Part shown: positions 26,836 through 33,596 of the stretch, in pieces
Numbering within the stretch: the stretch's first letter is position 1
Layout: each line of letters opens with the position of its first letter
From: Thiodiazotropha sp037382065
GTDB taxonomy: Bacteria > Pseudomonadota > Gammaproteobacteria > Chromatiales > Chromatiaceae
Length of the DNA: 34,965 nucleotides
Reading direction: 5' to 3'
NCBI GenBank assembly: GCA_037382065.1
Contig: JARRQF010000002.1
Span: forward strand, 1 to 34,965
Notes under the pieces: model-generated
What the model was told of the DNA's origin: nothing
Seen by the model: only the letters and a program-made list of their open reading frames with translations
The model's database searches: none
Position numbers and translations under genes: made by a program

Positions 26836-27171
26836 TCAGCTGACTTTACCAGAGGCGTATTTTTTAATCTCTTCGATCATACGGGCCTTTATAGCAAGGC
26901 GCTCGTTGGGCTGGAGTCCATATTTCTCTGCCAATACATGGTAGTCTTCGTCCTTTAGAGACATGGTAAGCCTTGGCCTGACTGGTTTGACCGCCACCTC
27001 CAACCCAACAATATGACGGATCATATCGGATGGCGCATATCCCATATGACATGCTTCACGCTTTACGGTGGCGATAATCTCATTCTCCACGTCAAAAGCA
27101 ACCTGGGTCGCTCTAATCGCTTTATCAGAATCACTCCATCGCTGCGGTTTTGCCTGCTTTTTATTGCTCAT
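26836..27171 (-). CDS. Small conserved protein of unknown function in the PspA/flotillin cluster
   Basis: The start is put at ATG 27171, giving 111 residues. A GTG at 27186 lacks a spaced ribosome site. The protein is soluble, basic at the N-terminus (SNKKQAKPQRW) and mainly helical, with two related-looking segments: IIATVKREACHMGYAPSDMI followed by RHIVGLEV, and LTMSLKDEDYHVLAEKYGLQ followed by PNERLAIKARMI. Each has a strand-helix-helix look, loosely like ribbon-helix-helix proteins, so DNA binding and autoregulation are possible. I do not recognise the family with certainty. It lies between PspA (45-bp gap) and the YqiJ-like gene (34-bp gap), so it is part of the same transcription unit. 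Confidence 0.65.
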   Translation of the reverse strand: MSNKKQAKPQRWSDSDKAIRATQVAFDVENEIIATVKREACHMGYAPSDMIRHIVGLEVAVKPVRPRLTMSLKDEDYHVLAEKYGLQPNERLAIKARMIEEIKKYASGKVS

Positions 27172-27215
27172 TCCGGGACGTCTCACCCTCAGTCAACTAA
27201 GATCTATTCCATTTT

Positions 27216-27914
27216 TCAAGCGTTGTCCTGTTGTTTAGACTTCAGGCGTTCAAGTACCTGTTTTTTTCGGTCATTCATATCACCGATACCAGCAGCCTTC
27301 AGTTTCTTTTCCAGAGACTCACCGCTAAATTCGGCATTCAGTTCTTGAGCTGCTGCCATACGATCGCTCTCATCCTGTTGGCGATGCTTAATTCGCTCTA
27401 ATGACTCTTTGGCGGCCACCATTTTGGAGCTGCCACCATCAATATGTTGATTGATCGATTTTGCTGCTTTATGTACATTATCGGTGGTTTTAACCATTGA
27501 GATCTCTCGCTCATGCTCACGAATCTTTGCATGGGTCTGTTTGATCATCTCTTTGACTGATTCGACATGGGATGAAAATTGACGCTTAGCCGCCTGCTGG
27601 ATTTCAAGTTCCTCCTCCAATTCAGCGATCTTTTCTGCCACTTCCATGGCCAGAGACTCTTTATCTTTCTCAAGAGCACCCATGGCCTTAGTTTCATATT
27701 CGGCAAGCTCTTTTTGCAACCGCTCGATCTCTCGACCAGTCTGCATCTCTTTTGCCATCACGCCGGTCAGATTATGTTCTGCCTGCTTAATCGCCTCTTT
27801 GGCGTCTTCGATCTCCTGTTCGTAGATTCGAATGCCCTGACTATCAAGAACTGCTTCTCCCAGTTCACGGCTACCACCACGAATCGCAGTAATCAGTTTT
27901 TTTAAAAAATCCAT
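27216..27914 (-). CDS. PspA/IM30-family membrane-remodelling protein (YjfJ type)
   Basis: This 232-residue protein is nearly all helical. It begins with the short amphipathic helix expected for membrane binding (MDFLKKLITAIRGG) and continues with the long coiled-coil hairpin typical of PspA (about 25-190). The end is a short helical tail (KAAGIGDMNDRKKQVLERL). PspA and IM30/Vipp1 belong to the ESCRT-III superfamily and form rods or rings that repair leaky membranes. The close link with a YjfI-like gene upstream matches the E. coli yjfI-yjfJ pair rather than the pspABC operon. No pspF-like activator is seen nearby. AGGAG precedes the ATG at 27914. It is likely the core structural component of this cluster. 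Confidence 0.9.
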   Translation of the reverse strand: MDFLKKLITAIRGGSRELGEAVLDSQGIRIYEQEIEDAKEAIKQAEHNLTGVMAKEMQTGREIERLQKELAEYETKAMGALEKDKESLAMEVAEKIAELEEELEIQQAAKRQFSSHVESVKEMIKQTHAKIREHEREISMVKTTDNVHKAAKSINQHIDGGSSKMVAAKESLERIKHRQQDESDRMAAAQELNAEFSGESLEKKLKAAGIGDMNDRKKQVLERLKSKQQDNA

Positions 27915-28042
27915 TGCTTGGCTCCTGTTGAGGTGTAGGGTCGAGGAAATAAATAATCATTCAAAAATTGCGCTGGATTTTGTCCTGGATTTTAGGCGCA
28001 AAAAGGGGAGCAAGATTGGATGATTATTTATTTTCCCAGCCC

Positions 28043-28462
28043 TTAGTTCAGATATTCACTCATTGCATCTATAGCATCGAGTGCATTATCACTGAGCACG
28101 GTAAGCTCTTTGGCTATGCTTTCTACAGATGAATCGATGGAAAGCGCGCCAAATATGGTATAGCGCGATCCAATTCGTCCAAAAGAAGAGAGGGGGATAG
28201 GGATGTTCATGTCCAGCATCACTTCCATCATCTCTGCCCGTTTACTGGGGATAACTTCATCGTCATCCCACAGATAGCAGATACAGATCATTTGACTCTC
28301 TGACTGGGTAAGGTAGATAGGTAACTCTTCCCTATCTTTAAATACCACTTGAACAACCTCGATTTCACCCGGTATTGGATTGAATTCATAATCGAGGCCA
28401 TTCAGGTTGCCGGTATCTGACATACCGTGTACTGACTCAAGCTTCTCCAAAAGGCTACTCAT
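28043..28462 (-). CDS. YjfI-like DUF2170 protein, first gene of the PspA/flotillin cluster
   Basis: The start is placed at ATG 28462 (MSSLLEKLESVHG), with AAGGAG six bases before it, giving 139 residues. Longer readings to 28543 would run through the promoter. Matches to YjfI include the strands FNPIPGEIEVVQVVFKDREE, LPIYLTQSESQMICICYLWD, the helix MMEVMLDMNIPIPLSSFG, and FGALSIDSSVESIAKEL with TLSDNALDAIDAM. The function of the family is unknown. It is regularly encoded next to PspA-type proteins and resembles small chaperone-like alpha/beta folds, so it may bind PspA or the AAA+ protein. A perfect palindrome overlaps its promoter. Confidence 0.85.
   Translation of the reverse strand: MSSLLEKLESVHGMSDTGNLNGLDYEFNPIPGEIEVVQVVFKDREELPIYLTQSESQMICICYLWDDDEVIPSKRAEMMEVMLDMNIPIPLSSFGRIGSRYTIFGALSIDSSVESIAKELTVLSDNALDAIDAMSEYLN
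28358..28386. repeat. 29-bp direct repeat, copy 1 (inside the YjfI-like gene)
   Basis: The sequence CTCGATTTCACCCGGTATTG followed by GATTGAATT is identical to 28533-28561. Here it encodes part of EFNPIPGEIE of the YjfI-like protein. Confidence 0.9.
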
Positions 28463-28490
28463 TGGCATCTCCTTACACACGATAAGGGTA

Positions 28491-28519
28491 AAGATAATAC
28501 TCATGACATAATATGTCAA
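28491..28519 (-). promoter_or_regulatory. Promoter of the YjfI/PspA/flotillin/AAA+ cluster with palindromic operator
   Basis: On the minus strand TTGACA (28519-28514) is a perfect -35 element, and 17 bp later comes TATCTT (28496-28491) as the -10. Overlapping the -35 is the perfect palindrome TGACATAATATGTCA (28504-28518), seven base pairs on each side of one central base. Such a site would suit a dimeric repressor or activator. This looks like a sigma-70 promoter rather than the sigma-54 promoter of E. coli pspA. Confidence 0.55.
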
Positions 28520-28532
28520 GCATGATCGCCGA

Positions 28533-28561
28533 CTCGATTTCACCCGGTATTGGATTGAATT
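28533..28561. repeat. 29-bp direct repeat, copy 2 (upstream of the cluster promoter)
   Basis: This is an exact copy of 28358-28386, lying just outside the promoter. It is 175 bp from the coding copy and duplicates an internal piece of the YjfI-like gene. The remaining part of 28562-28729 shows no gene that I can support. Confidence 0.9.
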
Positions 28562-28729
28562 TATAAGTTATCCTTGATTGGCATCCTTCATCAGTTCCTA
28601 TAAGCTGCCTACCATCAATTCAGGCCTCAATAACTTGCAAACACGGGCATGAGAGGCAGCCAAAACCAAACTGAAAATCTCCCGGAATAAAGTGGCGTTG
28701 ATGAACAATAAAAATCTTGATAATAAACC

Positions 28730-29965
28730 ATGCGCCTGACGGTTAGCGTACTGCTTGGCGGTTTCTCCATTCTGCTGATCGGCTTCGGTCTGCTGGGTAC
28801 CTTGCTGGGTGTGAGAGCGACTATAGAAGCCTTCTCCAATATGGAGACCGGCATTATTATGGCCGGTTATTATGCTGGCTATATCCTCGGTACTTGGCAA
28901 GGGCTGGGGATCGTGCAGCGTGTGGGTCATATACGTACCTTTGCCGCATTCTCCGCCCTCGGTGCGGCAAGCACACTCTTATTCTGTCTGGTCAATGATG
29001 CTTGGATATGGGTGCTGTTACGCATGCTTAACGGTGCGTCGATGGTTGGCCTCTATATGGTTGTGGAGAGTTGGCTCAATGGACAGACACCAGCCAGTAG
29101 TCGAGGCCGTGTCTTTGCCATCTACATGGTCACCACCTTACTGGCGCTTGCTGGCGGCCAGTTTCTGCTGCTGATCTACGATCCCGCAACGTTTGAGCTA
29201 TTTACCCTGGCAACGGTGCTGATCACCCTTGCTATCATTCCTGTTGCGATCACAAAAGTCACCGAGCCGAGCATTGAGGAGCATGAACATCTTCCGCTCA
29301 TCCGGCTTTTTAAACTCTCTCCTTTTGGTATGGCCGGTGTGTTCGGTGCCGGTGTGGTGAGTGGAGCCTTCTGGGGCATGACCTCAGTCTTCGGAATTCG
29401 TCTCGAGTTGAACGATGTGGACATTGCTATGCTGATGAGCACCACCATCATTGGCGGGGCCCTGCTGCAAATTCCCATCGGGCATCTTTCGGATAGATAC
29501 GACCGGCGAGTTGTGCTATTACTCGTTAGCCTCAGTGCAGCCATCATGGCCGCCTTTTCAGGATATATGGTTATGCAGGAGTGGCAGGGCCTCTCCCTGG
29601 TGACCTTCCTCTATGGTGGACTGATGTTTGCAGTCTATGCCATCAGTGTCGCGCACACCAACGATCACTTGACGACGGGGCAGGTGCTAGGGGCGACCCG
29701 TGGATTGCTATTGATTTATGGAATGGGTGCACTCATAGGACCACTCGCTGGTGGGCTTGTGATGGATTGGGTGGGTCCTGTTGGTTTGCCCTTCATGTCG
29801 GCAGCAACCCTGATCTTGCTCAGCGCCTACGGAATCTTTCGAATGACGCGTCGAGCACCGATCCCGCTGGTGGAGCAGGCGGAATTTGTACCCCTCGCAC
29901 GAACCAGCCAGGTCGTGATGGAGATGAATCCCCAGGCCGATCTGGAGCCGGAGTTGGATCTCTAG
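28730..29965 (+). CDS. Major facilitator superfamily transporter (YcaD-like)
   Basis: This 411-residue protein has about 12 membrane helices. Helix 1 starts at once (SVLLGGFSILLIGFGLLGTL), and the loop after helix 2 has an IVQRVGHIRTFA motif, a weak form of the MFS A-motif. A second-half counterpart, GHLSDRYDRRVVLLL (about residues 247-261), is well kept. RMLNGASMVGLYMVVESWLN in helix 4 is characteristic of the YcaD-type subgroup, whose substrates are unknown. The C-terminal tail is acidic and cytoplasmic. It is divergent from the PspA-type cluster and separated by a few hundred bases. The ATG at 28730 lacks a clear ribosome binding site. There is no contextual clue to a substrate. Confidence 0.85.
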   Translation: MRLTVSVLLGGFSILLIGFGLLGTLLGVRATIEAFSNMETGIIMAGYYAGYILGTWQGLGIVQRVGHIRTFAAFSALGAASTLLFCLVNDAWIWVLLRMLNGASMVGLYMVVESWLNGQTPASSRGRVFAIYMVTTLLALAGGQFLLLIYDPATFELFTLATVLITLAIIPVAITKVTEPSIEEHEHLPLIRLFKLSPFGMAGVFGAGVVSGAFWGMTSVFGIRLELNDVDIAMLMSTTIIGGALLQIPIGHLSDRYDRRVVLLLVSLSAAIMAAFSGYMVMQEWQGLSLVTFLYGGLMFAVYAISVAHTNDHLTTGQVLGATRGLLLIYGMGALIGPLAGGLVMDWVGPVGLPFMSAATLILLSAYGIFRMTRRAPIPLVEQAEFVPLARTSQVVMEMNPQADLEPELDL

Positions 29966-30021
29966 TCGAAATAATACAAGTATGCAGTAGCAGCGTTTAC
30001 CAGAATGTGCAGAGGAGGATG

Positions 30022-30822
30022 TTAACCATAGCGGCCTTCAATGTAGTCAGCTGTCTCTTTTTTCTTGGGCGTTACAAATAGGTCTTCTGTGAGTTGGTGC
30101 TCAATCACTTTGCCCATCAACATGAAGATGCACTCTTCACTGGCCCTGCGCGCTTGAGCCATGTTGTGAGTCACAATGAGTATGGTGTATTCACCTCGTA
30201 ACTCCCAAATTAACTCTTCAACCGCCGCTGTACCTTTGGGGTCGAGTGCCGAGCAGGGTTCATCCATTAATAGAACGCTTGGTTTTACCGGTAGTAGGCG
30301 TGCAATACAGAGCTTCTGCTGCTCCTCCAGTGAAAGGCCAGTGCCTTTTTCTGTGAGGCGGTCTTTAACCTTGTCCCATAAAAGAACCTGTTTTAAAGCG
30401 GACTCGACAATCTCGTCCTGGTCCGTTTTTGATACTTTATTGGCTCTATTGTGGATTTTGTAGCCAAATAGAATGTTATCTCTGATAGATATAGGCAGGG
30501 GATTGGGGCGTTGGAAGACCATACCAACCTGTTTGCGCACCTGTACTAGTTCAACATCTGGGTTATAGATATTCTTATTCAGTACATTAATACTTCCCTC
30601 AATGCGTACATAACCCAATCTTTCATTAATGCGGTTGATACTACGCAGAAAGGTTGATTTGCCACAACCAGAAGGCCCTATCAGGGAGGTGATCATACCA
30701 TTACGAATCTTGAGATCCACATCAAACAGTGCCTGAAATGATCCATACCAGAGATTGAGCTTTTGGGTTTGAATGGCATAGTCGGGTATGTTATCGCTGT
30801 GGGTACTTTTATTGGTATTCAT
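30022..30822 (-). CDS. pstB: Phosphate ABC transporter ATPase with a degenerate signature (PstB1)
   Basis: This 266-residue PstB relative keeps Walker A GPSGCGKST (49-57), the Q-loop Gln104 in MVFQRPNPLP, Walker B VLLMDEP (Glu188), the D-loop SALD and the switch His219 in IVTHN. The ABC signature, normally LSGGQQQR, is changed to LSLEEQQK (163-170), losing both glycines. In an ABC dimer this would spoil only the site shared with the partner's Walker A. The partner is probably the second PstB encoded at 30979-31794, which has an intact signature. It is the last gene of the phoU-pst operon, separated from pstB2 by 156 bp that hold an IS200/IS605-like hairpin. Confidence 0.87.
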   Translation of the reverse strand: MNTNKSTHSDNIPDYAIQTQKLNLWYGSFQALFDVDLKIRNGMITSLIGPSGCGKSTFLRSINRINERLGYVRIEGSINVLNKNIYNPDVELVQVRKQVGMVFQRPNPLPISIRDNILFGYKIHNRANKVSKTDQDEIVESALKQVLLWDKVKDRLTEKGTGLSLEEQQKLCIARLLPVKPSVLLMDEPCSALDPKGTAAVEELIWELRGEYTILIVTHNMAQARRASEECIFMLMGKVIEHQLTEDLFVTPKKKETADYIEGRYG

Positions 30823-30834
30823 CAGACTCTACGC

Positions 30835-30885
30835 GAGAAACCCCGTTCTTCAGATCGGGGAGGGATAGCGTCCGCCATCAGGCGG
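30835..30885 (+). repeat. IS200/IS605-like right-end hairpin, copy B, between the two pstB genes
   Basis: The plus strand reads GAGAAACCCCG, TTCTTCAGAT, CGGGGAGGGAT. It has a five-pair stem in the layout of copies A and C. A second stem CCGCC-ATCA-GGCGG (30872-30885) follows. It lies within the pst operon, so in the transcribed (minus) direction these stems could attenuate or stabilise the message ahead of pstB1. The copy before TTTC on the minus strand has only a weak T-run. Confidence 0.5.
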
Positions 30886-30978
30886 CCTATCTCGCTGCCT
30901 CCTTTTTATTCAATACTATCGTTGATTGTCAGACACGTGCGTTTATAACTGCGCGGGCCAATGAAGTAGGCAGATAAA

Positions 30979-31794
30979 TCAGCCGAACTTGCCTTCGACA
31001 TAGTCGCGGGTTCTCTGATCCTTTACTTCAGCAGTAAATAGATCTTCTGTCACACCGACCTCTACACATTCTCCATCGAGAAAAAATGCCGTTCGATCAG
31101 CAAGGCGTCTTGCCTGCTGTACCAAGTTGGTTACCAGAATAATGGTCATATCCTGTTTCAGCTCTTTTAGAACTTCCTCTATGCGCATTGTGGTAACTGG
31201 ATCTACGGCAATGGAAAATTCATCTAGCATCAACAGATCAGGGCTTTGGGAAAGTGCACGGGCGATGGTCAATCTCTGCTGCTGTCCGCCTGAAAGTAGG
31301 CTACCAAGAGAGTCGAGTCTGTCTTTAACTTCGTTCCAAAGAGCTGCTTTGGTCAGGCAACGTTCAACAATCACATCCAGCTCACTTTTCTGATTAATAC
31401 CTCGCAGCCTGGGGGAGAGTGCTACATTTTCATAGATGGTCAGAGGCAAACCAACAGGCAATGGAAAAACAACACCAATACGGCTTCTGAGGGCATAGAT
31501 GTTCTTCAGCTTACGCACATCAAGTCCATTGAAAAGGATTTGCCCCTCAACGGACATTTCACTGTTGAAGGTATCCATACGGTTCAAAGATTTAAGAAAT
31601 GAGGTTTTACCCGCATTCGCAGGACCAATGATGCCAAATATCTCATGCTCCCGGATAGAGAGGCTTACCCCGCTTAAAGCTGTGACGCTGCCATATTTTA
31701 TCCTCAAGTCACTGACTGCGAGCTTAATCTGAGATTGGGTGCTGGTAATTGATTTATTAACACCTGTGGCTACATTGAGGCCCTGCGCTACCAT
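30979..31794 (-). CDS. Divergent phosphate ABC transporter ATPase lacking Q- and H-loop residues (PstB2)
   Basis: This 271-residue PstB-like protein has a polar N-terminal extension of about 25 residues. Walker A is GPANAGKTS (57-65), the signature LSGGQQQR is perfect (167-174), and Walker B is LLMLDE with Glu192. Two key positions differ from working PstB: the Q-loop Gln is Pro111 (VVFPLPVGLP) and the switch His is Asn223 (LVTNLVQQ). Its own ATP site should therefore be weak, while it can complete the site of PstB1 with its good signature. It overlaps the pstA stop by 7 nt, so it is coupled to the channel genes. It may have arisen by duplication of pstB. Confidence 0.85.
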   Translation of the reverse strand: MVAQGLNVATGVNKSITSTQSQIKLAVSDLRIKYGSVTALSGVSLSIREHEIFGIIGPANAGKTSFLKSLNRMDTFNSEMSVEGQILFNGLDVRKLKNIYALRSRIGVVFPLPVGLPLTIYENVALSPRLRGINQKSELDVIVERCLTKAALWNEVKDRLDSLGSLLSGGQQQRLTIARALSQSPDLLMLDEFSIAVDPVTTMRIEEVLKELKQDMTIILVTNLVQQARRLADRTAFFLDGECVEVGVTEDLFTAEVKDQRTRDYVEGKFG

Positions 31795-32657
31795 TTCTTT
31801 TTGCCTCTCAAGCGCATGCGAAACGCGATGGAGAGACTATTCATAAGCAGCACCATAGCAATTAAAACTAATGCAACGCCATAGGGAAGTTCATCCGGTA
31901 CACCAGGAACTTGAGTGGCAACAACAAACAAGTGTAGTGAGAGCGCCATGGTTTGATCAAACACGCTCTGAGGAAGAAACGGCAGAAAGAACGCGGCACC
32001 GGTAAACATAATCGGTGCTGTTTCTCCAGCAGTTCGCGACACCTCTAGGATAATACCGGTCAAAATGCCGCTGATGGCATTTGGTAGCACCACCCGGCGA
32101 ATGGTCTGCCAGCGAGTTGCTCCCATGTTCCAACAAGCTTCGCGAAATGCCTGGGGCACCGCTCTCAAAGACTCACGGGTTGAGACAATTACAACTGGCA
32201 AGGTCATAATAGCCAAAGTTAAACTGGCAGCAAGAATACTGGTACCAAAGCCGAAAAATATGACAAAAGCACCAACACCAAAAAGCGCATGAACAATTGA
32301 GGGGACGCCTGCCAGATTGATGATGGCTAATTGGATGATCCGGGTAAACCAATTATCACCCGCATACTCGTTTAGATAAATCGCAGCGGCCACACCGAGT
32401 GGCACAGAAGCGAGTAGGGCGATTGATACGATCCAGATGGTTCCTAGCAGAGCAGGAAAGATACCACCAGCGGTCATGCCGTTGGTCGGATCAGTAAAGA
32501 GAAAATCGAGAGAGATGATGCTACCCCCCTTGACAACCAAGGTAGCAAGAATAGTGACCACGGGAATAATCAATAGCACGGTCATCAGCAGAAACAGGTT
32601 GCGAAACAGGTTTTGGATGCGCTTATTTTTTACGTTTAATGCGGATTCGGCAAACAT
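31788..32657 (-). CDS. pstA: Phosphate ABC transporter permease PstA
   Basis: This 289-residue permease has six membrane helices and the MetI-type cytoplasmic loop REACWNMGATRWQTIRRVVL (about residues 163-182). The preceding segment with VVIVSTRESLRAVPQAF is typical of PstA, as is the RTAGETAPIMFTGA motif. It forms the phosphate channel with PstC in the inner membrane. The gap from pstC is 5 nt, and its stop overlaps pstB2, so this is a tight operon. Confidence 0.92.
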   Translation of the reverse strand: MFAESALNVKNKRIQNLFRNLFLLMTVLLIIPVVTILATLVVKGGSIISLDFLFTDPTNGMTAGGIFPALLGTIWIVSIALLASVPLGVAAAIYLNEYAGDNWFTRIIQLAIINLAGVPSIVHALFGVGAFVIFFGFGTSILAASLTLAIMTLPVVIVSTRESLRAVPQAFREACWNMGATRWQTIRRVVLPNAISGILTGIILEVSRTAGETAPIMFTGAAFFLPFLPQSVFDQTMALSLHLFVVATQVPGVPDELPYGVALVLIAMVLLMNSLSIAFRMRLRGKKKW

Positions 32658-32662
32658 CGCTT

Positions 32663-33595
32663 TTACCCTTTGTGGACGCCACGAACAATCAGGTCCGCAG
32701 TCAGGTTGATAAGAAAAGTTATGATGAATAGAAAGATGCCAATCGTGAACAGTGCCTGATAGTGAGAGGAGCCCACTGCGGTCTCTCCCAATTCTGCAGC
32801 AATGGTTGCTGTCAAGGCGCGAACTGGATCAAACAGGCTATCTGGAATATTAACAGCATGGCCAGTTGCCATCAGCACAGCCATGGTTTCCCCAAAACCT
32901 CGGCCAACGCCTAATAGCACAGCACCCAGCAAGCCGTTTTTCGCTGCGGGTAGTACCGTTTTGTAAATCACTTGCCAGCGCGTTGCCCCCAGAGCCTCTG
33001 CGGCTTCACGATAGCGGTCTGGTACCGCCTTAAGCGCATCCTCGGCAATTGATGTCATAATCGGGGCGGCCATTAAGCCAAGAATAATACCAGCATTAAG
33101 CACATTCAGACCTACCGGAACATTAAAAACATCAATAATCAACGGGTTCATAATCGAAAGACCGATGAACCCCCATACTACAGATGGAATAGCAGCAAGT
33201 AGCTCTACCAGAACTTTGAGGGTTTCTCTTAATTTACCTGTGGCAAATTCACCAATAAAGACGGCCGCACCCAGGGAGAAGGGGATCGCCACAACCATGG
33301 CTAACCCGGTAACACTGGCAGTACCGGCAATAAGCGCAAGAATGCCATATTCGGGAACGTCTTCATCAGAAGGCTCCCAAAAAGGAGAGAGAAAAAACTC
33401 TTTGAAAGTGAAATCACCAAATAAAAAGCCAAATCCTTCCATGCCAACAAACACAAAGATGCCGATAATAAAGATTATTGTGGAGATGCCAGCAATGAAA
33501 ACAATTGCTTGAATAAACTTATCGACATACCAATCCATGTTACGACTATCGAAATCCTTGCTCATCGACCTTTGAGGTGAGTTGATTTCGGACAT
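32663..33595 (-). CDS. pstC: Phosphate ABC transporter permease PstC
   Basis: The start is placed at ATG 33595 (MSEINSPQRS), one base after the phoU stop, giving 310 residues. A start at 33616 would overlap phoU by 20 nt. After a polar N-terminus of about 25 residues come six membrane helices. The channel loop reads REAAEALGATRWQVIYKTVL, followed by GLLGAVLLGVGRGFGETMAV, a PstC hallmark. A short insert after helix 1 (FTFKEFFLSPFWEPSDEDVP) is also typical of the family. It pairs with PstA. The binding protein gene pstS is not in the window. Confidence 0.92.
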   Translation of the reverse strand: MSEINSPQRSMSKDFDSRNMDWYVDKFIQAIVFIAGISTIIFIIGIFVFVGMEGFGFLFGDFTFKEFFLSPFWEPSDEDVPEYGILALIAGTASVTGLAMVVAIPFSLGAAVFIGEFATGKLRETLKVLVELLAAIPSVVWGFIGLSIMNPLIIDVFNVPVGLNVLNAGIILGLMAAPIMTSIAEDALKAVPDRYREAAEALGATRWQVIYKTVLPAAKNGLLGAVLLGVGRGFGETMAVLMATGHAVNIPDSLFDPVRALTATIAAELGETAVGSSHYQALFTIGIFLFIITFLINLTADLIVRGVHKG

Positions 33596-33596
33596 C

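Noticed and set aside
28463..28543. N-terminal extension of the YjfI-like protein to 28543
   Set aside because: It would cover the promoter and operator. The ATG at 28462 has a good ribosome site and matches the family's start.
28598..28930. Minus-strand reading frame antisense to the MFS transporter start
   Set aside because: It overlaps the first MFS helices, has a low-complexity product and no family resemblance.
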